From assembly GCF_013368755.1 (NCBI RefSeq), contig NC_049561.1, positions 6,696,001 to 6,760,000 of the forward strand: a stretch of 64,000 nucleotides of DNA. Direction: 5' to 3'. Below are positions 23,158 through 34,769 of this stretch, in pieces. The DNA comes from Talaromyces rugulosus. Lineage: Eukaryota; Ascomycota; Eurotiomycetes; Eurotiales; Trichocomaceae. The notes under the pieces are model-generated. The model saw only the letters and a list, made by a program, of their open reading frames with translations. It had not been told where the DNA came from and searched no databases. Numbering within the stretch: position 1 is the first letter of the stretch; the number at the start of each line of letters is the position of its first letter. The position numbers and the translations under genes are program-made.

Positions 23158-23245
23158 TTTTCTGTGCTCTTGGACGGTGGCGCTGCAGTGGCTTTATCGA
23201 AGTTGAATACTGCCACGTGCGTTTAAACTTTATATATTTCCAGTT

Positions 23246-23541
23246 TGTTGACATCAATTGAGTAGAGGTCTGAGCCCTAAGATAGAGTATGGTAAATAGA
23301 AATAGCTAGTAATAGCTTCAAGATATAAAAACATGCTGATTAGTGGTTTTATGTAAAGCTGTGGTAAGCATTTAGAATGTCCTGACTGAATCAGAGAACT
23401 TATACCTGTATACGGGGTCTAGATACAGGGATGTACGGGGGCTAACATTGAAATACAGAAAGTTGGACAACAATAGCTCTTGGAAGCTGATTGGACTGTT
23501 GCTAGGTTGAAATACAGGGATTCACCTAAATTGATTTAACA
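23246..23541. mobile_element. candidate solo LTR (TGTTG...TTAACA)
   Basis: A 296-bp segment begins TGTTGA and ends TTTAACA, imperfect inverted termini as in LTRs. Its left end contains GAGGTCTGAGCCCTA, also found (GAGATCTGAGCCCTA) just inside the LTR-like unit at 46126. Both also share an ATAGA-TGG word afterwards. No 5-bp target duplication was found, so the right boundary is uncertain. Internally there are three ATACAG(G/A) repeats. Confidence 0.4.
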
Positions 23542-23671
23542 GATTCTTTGTTTTCTGTCAATCCGTTACAGATGAGACCCTTTCACCACCTCTTTCACCC
23601 CACCTCTCACTCTCTCACCAACTTCAATGCAGCGGAACTAATTGTTTGTACAGAACCTGGAAAGTGGTACC

Positions 23672-25352
23672 ATGCTAAATTACATTCATATTTTCTTCCT
23701 TGGTTTCGCTGCTGTATTAGGTCTCGTCGTGTACCGGCGGCGAAGCCATGATGCCCAGGAACCACCACTTGTGACCAGTTCCATCCCGATTTTCGGACAC
23801 TTGATCGGATCGCTCTGGTATGGCATTCCATATTTTGGCAAGCAAGCGTAAGCTTTCCTTTCAATCGTTTTCGACTATCTACTAAACAAGTCTGATCCCA
23901 CCGATAGCGAGAAGTACTCAATGTACCCGATGATCTCGCTGGATCTGATCGTCGTCAAGATCTATGTCATTAGCTCCCCATCCTTGATGCGCAGTGTCCA
24001 GCAAAACTCCAAGGCTCTGAGCTTTGATCCATTTATAGAATTCTCCGCCAGGCGCATGGCAGGCCTCCCCGCATCGACAATTGATTTGCTGAAATCGAAG
24101 CAAGCAAGTGGCAATTCTCTCTTTTCAGATATACTGCATGGCATGTCGCCTACATTACTGGGCGAGCCTCTGGATCGCATGAATGAGCGCATGATTCGGT
24201 TGCTACGGCCTTTCATCGATGGATTCGGAAGTAGTACAAGCGAGACGATCGATTTGTACGAGTGGATTCGCCATGCAGTTACGCTCGCCAGTACCGACTC
24301 TTCATACGGCGACATGAACCCTTATAAGGACCGCAAGATTGAAGATTCATTCTGGTCCGTACTCCTGCAATTTCCAGATGAGTCTTGCGTGCTAATTAAA
24401 AGACAACAGGGACTTTGAAAGTTACCTCAGTCCGTTGATAGCGAATGTACTACCGTGGCTAACCGCACGCCCGGCTTGGAAGGGGAGAGAGAAACTTGCC
24501 AATGCCCTGGAAGACTATTATCACAAAGGTGGACACGAAAACTCCTCTGAGCTAACGCTTGCCCGATTCAAAATCCCACGCGATGCAGGCATAACTCTGA
24601 GAGATATTGCTCGGTTGGAGGCCACCATGGCTTTTGGGTTACTCTCCAACACAGTTCCAGCGGCATTCTGGGTTCTGTTCGACATAATCTCCAGAGACAA
24701 ACTCCTAGAAGAAATTCGCGAAGAAGTACGTCAAAATGCATTGCATATCTTGGAGGACGGCACGCACATGATTGATCTAGCCGATCTGCGTGACGATTGC
24801 CCGCTCTTGATTTCTACATTCCAGGAGATTCTCCGCAAGAGGACATCCACATCTCCCACGCGTTTCGTCACCAAAGAGGTTATGGTTGGTGATCGTTATT
24901 TGTTAAAAGAAGGAAACGTTGTTATGATGCCTGCAATCTCCATTGGCCGAAAGCCTGATGTCTGGGGCTCGACACACGACGACTTTGACGCGAGACGATT
25001 CATGAAGACCACGACGACGGCCTCAGAAAACCAGACAGAGGGAAAAAAGGATCCTCGACGCGTAGGTGGCTTCATGACGTTTGGAGTCTCGCCAGTCATT
25101 TGTCCCGGCCGACACTTTGCTAGCGGTGAGATATTGGGCTTGATTGCTATGACAGCTCTGCGCTTCAATTTGTTGCCTGTTGGAGGGATTTGGAAGGGCC
25201 CGAAGACGAATGCAATGGCCATCGCATCTATCATGAACCCACTCAAGGAGCCATTCCATGTCAATGTGCGCCCGAGGAAGGCGTTTGAGGGCAAACGGTG
25301 GGATTTTAGTGTAACAGAAGGCAAAAGTAAATACCCGCTGGTGATAGGATAG
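23672..25352 (+). CDS. cytochrome P450 monooxygenase with altered heme motif
   Basis: Exons 23672-23847, 23908-24354 and 24410-25352 give 521 aa; the second intron uses an unusual GTCCGT donor but keeps the frame and joins EDSFW to DFESY. An N-terminal membrane anchor (HIFFLGFAAVLGLVVYRRR) targets it to the ER. The ExxR motif of the K helix is EILR at about residue 345. The heme-binding loop reads FGVSPVICPGRHF: the axial Cys and following Gly are present but the canonical Gly of FxxGxxxCxG is Ser. The arrangement and the following RHFASGEILGL resemble fungal relatives of the CYP7/CYP8 type rather than classical clans. The substrate is unknown; no other secondary-metabolism gene is adjacent. 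Confidence 0.9.
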
Positions 25353-26129
25353 ATGTGGACAAAAAAGCAGATGGGTTGTTCGTAAATTTTATACATATAT
25401 ATATGTATATTTCCACTTCTTGATTCAACTAGATGCTACATATGTACACACTAGACTGTCTCTTTATGTTTCTAGATTCAAAATGTTAAGAATACACCAA
25501 ACCGCATGGTCAACCTGATTAATATGTAGTATTGAAAGCAAATAATTCCTTTCTCACCAACATGTACATTTACGTACATATACATGGTTAGTATATAGGC
25601 TAGGATGACAGACCTCCAGACGACGTCTAATGCTTGGCACAGGCAGCCAGATTCTACATTGATAGACATAAGATTCGGCACTAGCCATGATCATTTCGCC
25701 TCAATCCGTTTGGAAAAACTCTAGAAGTCGATCTATTATTAAAAAAAAAAAAAAGGGATGACGCGTTGTGGGCAGCGGCTGGTTCCAGTGTGTGGCGCAG
25801 TGACCGCGGATATTAAGCGCCCCCGCCGTGCTAGCATCATGGGTTGGGTCCAGACTGACTGACCTGACAGGCACCTCCGTAACAACTTTTACTGCCACCA
25901 CCCACTTACATACTCTCTTTGCTTACATTCTCCCTCCCCGGTTTGTGTTCTTTTCTTCTTCTTTCTCCCATCGCATTTAATATAGACAACGCTTCTGGGT
26001 TGTACAGGGTCATTATCCACCTACCCCCCCCAGTTTTGTCTATACCTCCTCCCTCCGGACAGACCACCGTGGAATTGATACGTCAGATTTGGTTGTGGAA
26101 TTTGGCGCAACGCCTCGCGTACATGAAAA
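25353..26129. promoter_or_regulatory. promoter and leader of myoA
   Basis: Between the P450 and the myosin start. There is a 14-base A run at about 25741-25754 and a strongly CT-rich tract at about 25918-25970 (CTCCCTCCCC, CTTCTTCTTTCTCCC), typical of highly expressed filamentous-fungal genes. A second C-rich stretch lies at 26022-26031. Confidence 0.6.
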
Positions 26130-29100
26130 ATGGTTCGTCGCCGCGGCCTGAAACCATGCGCTGATATATGCTTTCAATACTAATGTCCCTGTTTCTCTGT
26201 TTTAGGGCCAATCCCGACGTCCTGGTGGTGGTGAAAAGCGTAGTCGCGGTTTCGGCCGATCCAAGGCGCAGGCCGACATTGGAGATGGCCGACAATCAAA
26301 AGGCAAGCCGCAGGTGAAAAAGGCTGCCTTTGAAAGTACAAAGAAGAAGGAAATCGGTGTCTCGGATCTCACGTTGCTGAGCAAAGTGTCGAATGAGGCA
26401 ATTAACGATAACCTCAAGTTGCGATTCGAAAACAAAGAGATCTACGTACGGTGGCCCCCACATTTCCGATGAAGTTGCTTTTTGGTTATTGATATGTTAT
26501 ATGCAGACTTATATCGGCCATGTGTTGGTGTCTGTCAATCCATTTCGAGATCGTATGTCGAAAACGTGTCCGTCCCGTCGGCAAGCCGAGATAAAACTAA
26601 CCATGGTCCAGTTGGTATCTATACCGATCAAGTGCTCGAATCCTACCGAGGCAAGAACCGACTCGAAGTGCCTCCCCATGTCTTCGCCATTGCCGAAGCC
26701 TCATACTACAACATGAATGCATATAAAGATAATCAATGTGTGATTATCTCAGGAGAGTCCGGGGCCGGGAAGACAGAAGCCGCGAAAAGGTTGATGCAGT
26801 ATATCGCAAGTGTATCGGGTGGCTCGGACAGTTCTATCCAGCAAACAAAAGATATGGTGCTTGCGACAAATCCGCTGTTGGAGTCCTTTGGTAATGCCAA
26901 AACCTTGCGCAACAACAACTCGTCTCGGTTCGGTAAATATCTCGAACTGGAATTCAACGGCCAAGGAGAGCCGATTGGTGCCAAGATCACAAATTACCTG
27001 TTGGAGAAAACGAGAGTAGTCAGCCAGATCACCAACGAGCGAAACTTTCATATTTTCTACCAACTCACCAAGGCCGCGCCGCAAGCCTATCGAGGTGAGC
27101 ATGCACCCGTTTAGACGCAGTTCTGTTCTTAACTAACGATCATCTCCTTTGGCAGACAACTTTGGTATCCAGCAGCCTCAGTCATATCTCTACACAAGCC
27201 GTTCGAAATGCTTTGACGTCCAGGGCATCGATGATGCATCCGAATTTAATGACACCCTCGAAGCGATGAGAATTATCGGGTTGGCGCAAGCCGAACAAGA
27301 CAATATCTTCCGAATTCTTGCCGCTATTTTGTGGCTGGGAAATGTCCAGTTTACAGAAGACGACCAGAGCCATGCGACAATCACCGACCAATCTATTGTC
27401 GACTTTGTCGCTTATCTGCTCGAGGTTGACTCTGCCCAAGTAAACAAGGCACTCACCATTCGAGTTGTCGAAACTGCCCGAGGAGGCCGCAGAGGATCCG
27501 TCTACGAAGTCCCGTTGAACCGTGTCCAGGCAAATGCCGTGCGCGATGCCTTGGCCATGGGTCTTTACTTTAACCTGTTTGACTGGATTGTGGAGCGGCT
27601 GAACATGTCTTTGACCGCCAAAGGCGCAGTCACCAACTCGATTGGTATCCTTGATATCTACGGTTTTGAAATCTTTGAAAAGAATTCTTTTGAGCAATTG
27701 TGCATCAACTACGTCAACGAAAAGCTGCAGCAAATTTTCATTCAATTGACACTCAAGGCTGAGCAGGAGGAATACGCCCGGGAGCAGATCCAGTGGACTC
27801 CGATCAAATACTTTGACAACAAGGTGGTATGCTCGTTGATCGAGGACAAGCGTCCACCCGGTGTGTTTGCGGCCTTGAACGACGCATGCGCAACGGCCCA
27901 CGCAGATTCGTCAGCTGCAGACCAGACTTTTGTCGGACGACTGAACTTCCTGGGCCAGAATCCCAACTTTGAGAACCGCCAGGGTCAGTTCATTATCAAG
28001 CATTATGCCGGTGATGTCAGCTATTCGGTTGAAGGAATGACGGATAAGAACAAGGATCAGTTGCTGAAGGATCTACTCAATCTTGTGGGATCTTCTAGCA
28101 ATGATTTCTTGCATGTTCTGTTCCCCAACCAAGTCAACCAGGACGACAAGCGACGACCGCCCACCGCTGGTGACAAGATTAAAGCTTCCGCGAACGACCT
28201 TGTGACTACCTTGATGAAATGCCAGCCTTCGTACATTCGGACAATCAAACCGAACGAGAACAAGTCACCGACGGAATACAACGGGGCCAATGTGATGCAT
28301 CAAATCAAGTACCTCGGTCTGCAAGAAAACGTCCGCATTCGTCGCGCCGGGTTTGCTTATCGACAGACATTTGACAAATTTGTTGAACGGTTCTACCTCT
28401 TGTCCAAGCATACTTCATATGCTGGTGACTACACTTGGACTGGGGACGCCGAGTCTGGTGCCCGCCAAATCCTCAAGGACACTGGTATTCCCGCTGAAGA
28501 GTACCAGATGGGTGTGACGAAAGCCTTTATCAAGACCCCAGAGACCTTGTTTGCTCTAGAACACATGAGAGATCGCTACTGGCACAACATGGCCATCCGC
28601 ATCCAACGGGCCTGGCGCAACTACCTGCGGTACCGTATTGAATGCGCGATCAGAATCCAGCGTTTCTGGCGTCGGGTTACTGGCGGTCTGGAATTCATTA
28701 AATTTCGCGACCAAGGCCATAAGGTGCTTCAACATAAAAAGGAACGCCGTCGTATGAGTTTACTTGGCTCGCGACGTTTTATGGGAGATTATATTGGCAT
28801 TGGCAATAAGGGTGGCCCTGGTGAGGTTATCAACAGTAGTATTGGACTCGGTGGTAAGCAATCTACTTTCCCTATCAAGACAATTTCCTCGCTAATGTCA
28901 AACAGGCTCCGATTCTGTCATCTTTTCCTGCCGGTGTGAGCTTTTGGTGACCAAATTTGGTCGATCAAGTAAACCGATGCCTCGTATTCTTGTCCTGGTA
29001 AGTCTGAGAATCGGTTTGGCGTATTGTGAACTATATTAACTCTAGGTAGACCTCCCGACACGTGTACGTGGTTGTCCAAGGGGTGGTGAACAACCAACTG

Positions 29101-30373
29101 TCGATTTCTTCGGAACGGACGATTGCAGTTGGCGCTATCAAATACATCAGCACGTCAAACTTGAAGGATGATTGGTTCTCTATTGTCGTTGGCGCGCAAG
29201 AACCGGATCCTCTCCTCAGTTGTATTTTCAAGACCGAGTTTTTCACCCACCTGTCGACCGTGCTTCGGGGCCAGTTGAACCTGAAAATTGGTGAAACGTG
29301 AGTTTATACCGAAGCTGCCCAAAGGTTTTGTATTTGCTGACAAAAGTGTAGAATCGAATACAACAAGAAGCCCGGAAAGCTTGCAACGGTCAAAGCAGTC
29401 AAGGACTCGACCGTTGCTCGTGACGACACATACAAGAGTAGCACCATCCACACCGGGCCTGGCGAGCCTGCCAGCTCTGTGTCGAAACCGACTCCAAGAC
29501 CAAAGCCGGTTGCTGCCAGGCCAGTTACCAAGGGTAAACTGCTGCGTCCTGGTGGTCCTGGTGGCGGCCCTTCGAAACTGAGCGGCAGTCGTCCTAACGG
29601 GTCTACTCCTCGTCCTACTCCTCGCCCTACTCCGCAGGCACTTCCTGCAGCGTCATCTCAAACCGCTGCAGCAGTCCAACCGCGCATCGTCCCTCAACCA
29701 GTGGCCGCCGTGGCAGCTTCGCACAATCGCACCTCATCGCAAGCCTCTGTCCGAGCGCCGCCTCCACCACCGCCGCCGGCAGCTGCTCCGGCCGCTCCCC
29801 AGAAGCCCAGTGCCAAGGTCTTGTATGATTTCTCTAGCGAGCGCTCTAACGAGCTCGAAATTCGCGCAGGCGAGGTGGTGCAGATTGTATCAAAGGAAGG
29901 AAACGGTACGTGGTTTACCCCCAGTCATATTCATATTTTTTTGTTGCATTACTGATAAGTGAATTACAGGATGGTGGTTGTGCATGAACACCACAACCTC
30001 GGCCCAGGGATGGACTCCCGAAGCGTATCTTGAAGAAATCGTCGCTGCAGCCCCCAAACCAGCTCCCCCTCCCCCTCCACCAGCCGCCAAAGCAGCGACA
30101 AATGGCACGATAGCTACAGCTGCTGCTGCAAAAGCCAAGCCTGCTCCTCCGGCGCCTCCTGCGAAACGACCGATTGCTGGTGGACGCAAACCGCTCGCAC
30201 CGCCTACGCGAGACAGCGCAGTGAGCGTCAACTCGCAAGACTCGTCTGGAGCTAGCGGCCGAGGCACGCCCAACAGCAGCTCGAATGCCAGCCTGGCAGG
30301 GGGATTGGCCGAGGCTCTGAGGCAAAGACAGAGTGCTATGCGGCCGGCACAACACGACGACGACGACTGGTGA
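26130..30373 (+). CDS. myoA: class I myosin MyoA
   Basis: Nine coding exons (26130-26132, 26206-26445, 26507-26552, 26612-27094, 27156-28853, 28906-28997, 29050-29297, 29352-29905, 29970-30373) give 1255 aa. The first coding exon is only the ATG, followed by a 73-nt intron; this matches the MGxSRRP start of Aspergillus MyoA. The motor has the P-loop [12 protein letters not shown], switch [10 protein letters not shown] and switch [12 protein letters not shown] Ser in RGSVYEV lies 16 residues before DALA, the TEDS phosphorylation site. Two IQ motifs ([25 protein letters not shown]), a TH1 lipid-binding domain, a Pro-rich region, an SH3 domain ([17 protein letters not shown]...) and an acidic DDDDW Arp2/3-activating end follow. 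It drives endocytosis and polarised growth and is essential in A. nidulans. Confidence 0.98.
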
Positions 30374-30933
30374 GCGAGGGGAGTTCTTCTTCTTTGCGCG
30401 ATGTTTTTCCTTCATACCCGCACGCTGATTACCTGTTTGTCTGGTACTGCACAGCTCTGTCGATGCGAGTTTGACTCGTCGCATTGCTTTTTTTTCTCTT
30501 TCTGTTTACTCTTTGGATTCTATGGCCCTTTATTCTAGAGCATATCATTGCCGTGGTGAACAGATTCTCTTTTGCGTCCATTTTTTATTTCTTCTTCTTC
30601 TTTTTTTTTTTCTATTTCCTCTTTCTGAATAGGTAGATTTCCAAACATGCAAAAGCTGTGCACATTTACTATTCTTGTCCCTATTATTTTTATTGTATTA
30701 TTGTTGGTGCCTGACGATGACGTCTGCTGTGGCGGTGGCGTGGCTGAGGATAGGCTGGAGCCCCGCCCGGCGTCGCGTACCCCTCTATTGCTGCACCGCC
30801 ACACCAGCAGCTGGAGAGCGAGTCATATAACACTGTCGACGCGGCCTTTCTCTTGTTGATATTCTTCTTTCCAATCTCTCTCTGCCTTCCACTCAAACCA
30901 CCCCTCACCACCACACTAACTCCCATACCCACC
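30374..30933. other. intergenic: myoA 3' region and promoter of the Gly/Ser-rich gene
   Basis: Contains a T-rich tract with TTCTTC repeats and a long T run near 30587-30611. A CT-rich leader (30868-30928) ends in ACCATG at the next start. No gene is supported. Confidence 0.6.
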
Positions 30934-31539
30934 ATGTCTTACGGCAACAACGACTCCTACGGCGACCAGCAATACCGCGGCAACTATGGCGCCAGCGGCC
31001 CTGACTTTTCAGACCTGGCCGGCCACGCTGAGAGCCACCATGGCAGCTCCTCGTCCTACTTCAACGAAGCCGCCAACCACCTGCAGCAGAACCACGGCGA
31101 CTACGCGAACCAGGACATCGACGAGGACCACGCCGTGCAGTCGCACAGGAAGCTGTACGGTGAAGGCAATGCCCCCGCCAACTCCAACGAGCTCGGCGCT
31201 GGTGCCGCCCTGGAGGCATTGAAGAAGTTCACTGGAGGCTCTGGCGGCTCTGGTGACTCTAGCAGCGGTGGCGGCCAGAACAAGTTGATTGGGCTGGCCA
31301 TGTCTGAGGCCGAGAAGCTGTTTGACCAGCACGGCGGCTCGGTGAGTTTGGATTTCTTTTCTTCCCCGATTCAGAGTAATGAGCTAATGGGTATGGTTGT
31401 ATAGTCCGGCGACAAGCAGTCTGCCATCAACTCGGCCGCCGCAATGGCGTTCAAGATGTACTCCAAGGGCCAGGGCAGTGGTCTGGGAGGGACCGGTGGC
31501 CCATCTGGGCTTTTGGGTCTGGCTAGCAAGTTCCTGTAA
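30934..31539 (+). CDS. small Gly/Ser/His-rich conserved fungal protein
   Basis: Exons 30934-31341 and 31405-31539 give 180 aa; the intron starts GTGAGT and ends TATAG. The start context CACCATG is strong. The N-terminus is YG- and SSS-rich (MSYGNNDSYGDQQYRG), the middle contains NELGAGAALEALKKFTGG, and the C-terminus is a helical segment (SAINSAAAMAFKMYSK) followed by GLGGTGG and LLGLASKFL. The design resembles what fungal annotation calls beta-flanking proteins. Codon use is strongly biased to C-ending codons, suggesting high expression. The function is unknown. Confidence 0.82.
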
Positions 31540-32379
31540 GCACGAAGCTTGTCTTGGTGGATGTACATGATTTTGGATACGACACAGCTACGATGTAGGC
31601 TATGTAATTAGGCCATGGACCCATGAATCAGTGATTTATGCCAGAGTAATCAATAACGATCATATCAATCAGATAAAAGCTACCTACTTAATTAGTTGGA
31701 TGACGGACAGCCGAGACTGGGCTATGATCGACAGGCTATAATAAAACGCTTTAATATGGCGCGTATTCAGACATTAGTCTGCAAAGGATCGATGAGTGGG
31801 ATGTTTCAAGAAAATCCAGCCAAACTCAGAGTGGTACAGTCAGCAGGAGTAAGATAGACCCTTGGCAGCACGAAGAAAGGGCTGTGCTGTTATCAAGAAT
31901 CCGCAAAGCGCGCGCGCGAAGAATGGGTGGATGCAGCCTTTATCCAGAAATATGCAGAATGCTCGTATAATGTAACAATATTTAATATTTAATATCAATA
32001 TCAATATCAATATTATGATGATAGTATGTAAGTGGCGAGCCCCCGGGACGCAACAGCCGAGAAAGATGATTGCGTCAGGCTGGTCGCGCCAGCCATGTGA
32101 GGGGGGCGAGAATTCCGCGGCCCTTCTTTCTTTCTGACTGTCTGACCTTAAGAATACCTACCTGGCTGCCATTCTCCCGCCTGCTACAATCAATCTTCCA
32201 CTCTCGGTCGATGTGCTTGCTACCTTTGCCTCTGAAACTAATCAGCTAGCCATCCTCGGCTGCAAGTTCGACGTCGGTACATGCGCGATCCCGCGCCGAT
32301 CATTCTGGCCTCGTCCGCCATCATCCACTCCGCGCCCTCGAGCGCGCGCTGAACAGAAGAGCCAACGTCAACCCCGACC
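31540..32379. other. intergenic: 3' flank and promoter of the zinc transporter
   Basis: Holds an AT-rich repeat of TTTAATA and ATATCA units at about 31979-32015 and a CGCGCGCG stretch at about 31910-31918. Sequence near 32090-32115 is G/C-rich. No gene is supported. Confidence 0.55.
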
Positions 32380-34203
32380 ATGGGGCTGTCCAAGTCGAAC
32401 AGGATTATCATCCTGTTGGTCATTGATACCGTCTTTTTCCTGCTGGAGCTGACTGTCGGTATGATATCCTTTGGCGGACCCAAAAAAGGGAAGAAAATTT
32501 GCTAATCGGAGGTTATTCAGGTTATGCCGTTCATTCACTCGCCCTCGTTGCTGACTCGTTTCACATGGTATGTCTCTGCGGAATTGACGGATAGAAGGGA
32601 AATTGACTTGCTAATTCATTTTGTTGAATAGCTGAATGATGTGATTTCGTTGATTGTCGGATTGTGGGCTGTCAAGGTCGCCAACCAGGAATCCAACTCG
32701 AAAACCTTCACCTATGGCGTGAGTGCAGACCTTTTCTCACCAAGCTTTATCTCCCGCTGACTGACGCTGTTCTAGTGGCAACGTGCCGAGACCCTGGGTG
32801 CCCTGGTCAACGGCGTTTTCCTGGTCGCACTGTGCATGTCGATTTTCCTCGAAGCAGTCCAACGCCTTTTCGAGCCACAGGAAGTGAAGAAACCTGCAAT
32901 GGTCATGGTTGTTGGCTGTGCTGGCCTGGTGTCCAACATCGTCGGCCTCCTGCTTTTCCACGAACACTCGCACGGTCCCGGTGGACATGCCCACGAACAT
33001 GCACACGGCGCAGAAGCTGACATGGAGGACGGACATGCCTACGAGCAGACGACGCAGAAGATGGCCGATGAGAGGAACACTGTTGCGAGTATAATGCCGG
33101 AGAACGTGGTTGGTGTCCATCGTGCAGATGAGCCTGATGTCGGCGAACGGCCGCAGATCATAGGCACTGGTGACAGCGCCCCAGGCTCTCCCTCGACATC
33201 GCGCAGAAATCGACAGCAAGAAACCAGTGCCAACCGCCGTTCTCGTGGTTACAGTACTTCAAAGCAACGCGGGTTTGGTGGCCTGGAGGAGATTCAAGTG
33301 CATCCCGCTGAGCGCTATCAGACCATCCTGTCGGCTGGACAATCTGACAGCGAGTCGACCATCGAGTCAGACGCTGCCCAAGATGAAGAAGGCCCGGTTA
33401 CTGAGCAAACTAGTTTGCTAGGAGGCAAGGACCGACAGACACTCGGCTATACCAACGGACATGACCACAAGGCATCTAAAGTACCTCAAGACGATTCGCA
33501 CCGCCATCACAACCATGCCCAGCCACAATCGGACAAAAAGGGCCATGGCCACGGACATTCGCATGGCGACCTCAATATGAAAGGCGTCTTTTTGCACGTC
33601 TTGGGCGACGCTCTTGGCAACATCGGGGTTATCGCGTCCGCGCTGATCATCTGGCTGACCGATTACTCGTGGCGATACTACGTTGACCCTGGCATTTCGC
33701 TGATCATCACCATCATTATCCTCTGCTCGGCGCTTCCACTCTGTAAGGCCGCCTCCAGAATTCTTCTACAGGCCGTGCCTACCGGTATGAGCATCGATCA
33801 CATCCAAGAAGACATCAACAGCATCCGTGGTGTCGTCAGCTCGCACCATCTGCACGTCTGGCAGCTCAGCGATACCAAACTGGTTGCCTCGATCCACGTC
33901 CAAGTGGGCAGCGAGATTAAAGACGAAGGATCCGATAGCTACATGAAGCTCGCCAAGGAAATTCGCCGCTGTCTGCATGCCTATGGCATCCACTCGTCCA
34001 CCATCCAGCCCGAATTCATCACAACCGACCTGGAATTTTTTGGTCAACAGCAACCCCCTCCGTCGAACGCCAACGGCTCTGATTCGAACAACAACAAAAA
34101 CAACCAGAATTCGAGCAGTGCCAGCAGCGTTCTCGAGGGCAGTGCTTGTCTGTTGGAATGCGGTGATGAGTGCCCCGACAAACAATGCTGCCCTACCAAG
34201 TAA
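32380..34203 (+). CDS. zrc1: vacuolar zinc/cation diffusion facilitator, Zrc1/Cot1 type
   Basis: Exons 32380-32458, 32521-32567, 32632-32718 and 32776-34203 give 546 aa. Six membrane helices are expected. The two metal-site motifs of the CDF family are present: HMLND in helix 2 and HVLGD in helix 5. Between helices 4 and 5 lies a very long His-rich loop with HEHSHGPGGHAHEHAHG, HRHHNHAQ and GHGHGHSHGD, plus a Ser-rich disordered part. The C-terminal domain ends with a Cys cluster (CLLECGDECPDKQCC), as in yeast Zrc1. It should move Zn2+ (and perhaps Co2+ or Cd2+) from cytosol to vacuole in exchange for H+. The early exons are tiny and split helices 1-3. Confidence 0.95.
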
Positions 34204-34769
34204 ATTCTGTCTCTCCCTAATTTCCTACTCTTGCCATGTTTATTCATACCATACCCTCTTCCTATTTGTAATATCGGCCACCGATGAGGTCGGACATGGC
34301 TTTATTACTGTAGATTTACTTTTCTCTCTTTTATTTTTCTTAAAAAGGATCCTACTATACTGGGATCCATGGGCTGTTTTGACTTGTGGTGTTATCGGCC
34401 GGCGTTAGTGTAGATGGATAAATCATGAATGATATTTTTCATCATTTTTCAGAATGTCGTGACTGCTCTGTAGAAGTCAGTGCTAAATTGGAGTTAGGTT
34501 GAGTGCTGTAGAGATCTCGATTTTGAAATGCCCTGAAATAAACACATGTATGTATCCACTCTATACTAGAGTTCCAATGTCATATTGTATAATTTTGTAT
34601 AAGTACTTTAATCCATCTTCACTTAAACTCAAATCTATCATATACTAAAAAGGGTTAGTGTTGCTAATATAAGTAGCTGATTGGGTGGCAGTTGACATGC
34701 GACAACAGTCTTCCTTTTCAGGCAGCTCAGTCCTTTATAACAGCCAGTGCCGTGAATTTGGACAACAAA
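34204..34769. other. intergenic, AT-rich
   Basis: 3' flank of the zinc transporter followed by AT-rich sequence up to the kinase pseudogene. Nothing that supports a gene or a known regulatory site was seen. Confidence 0.5.
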
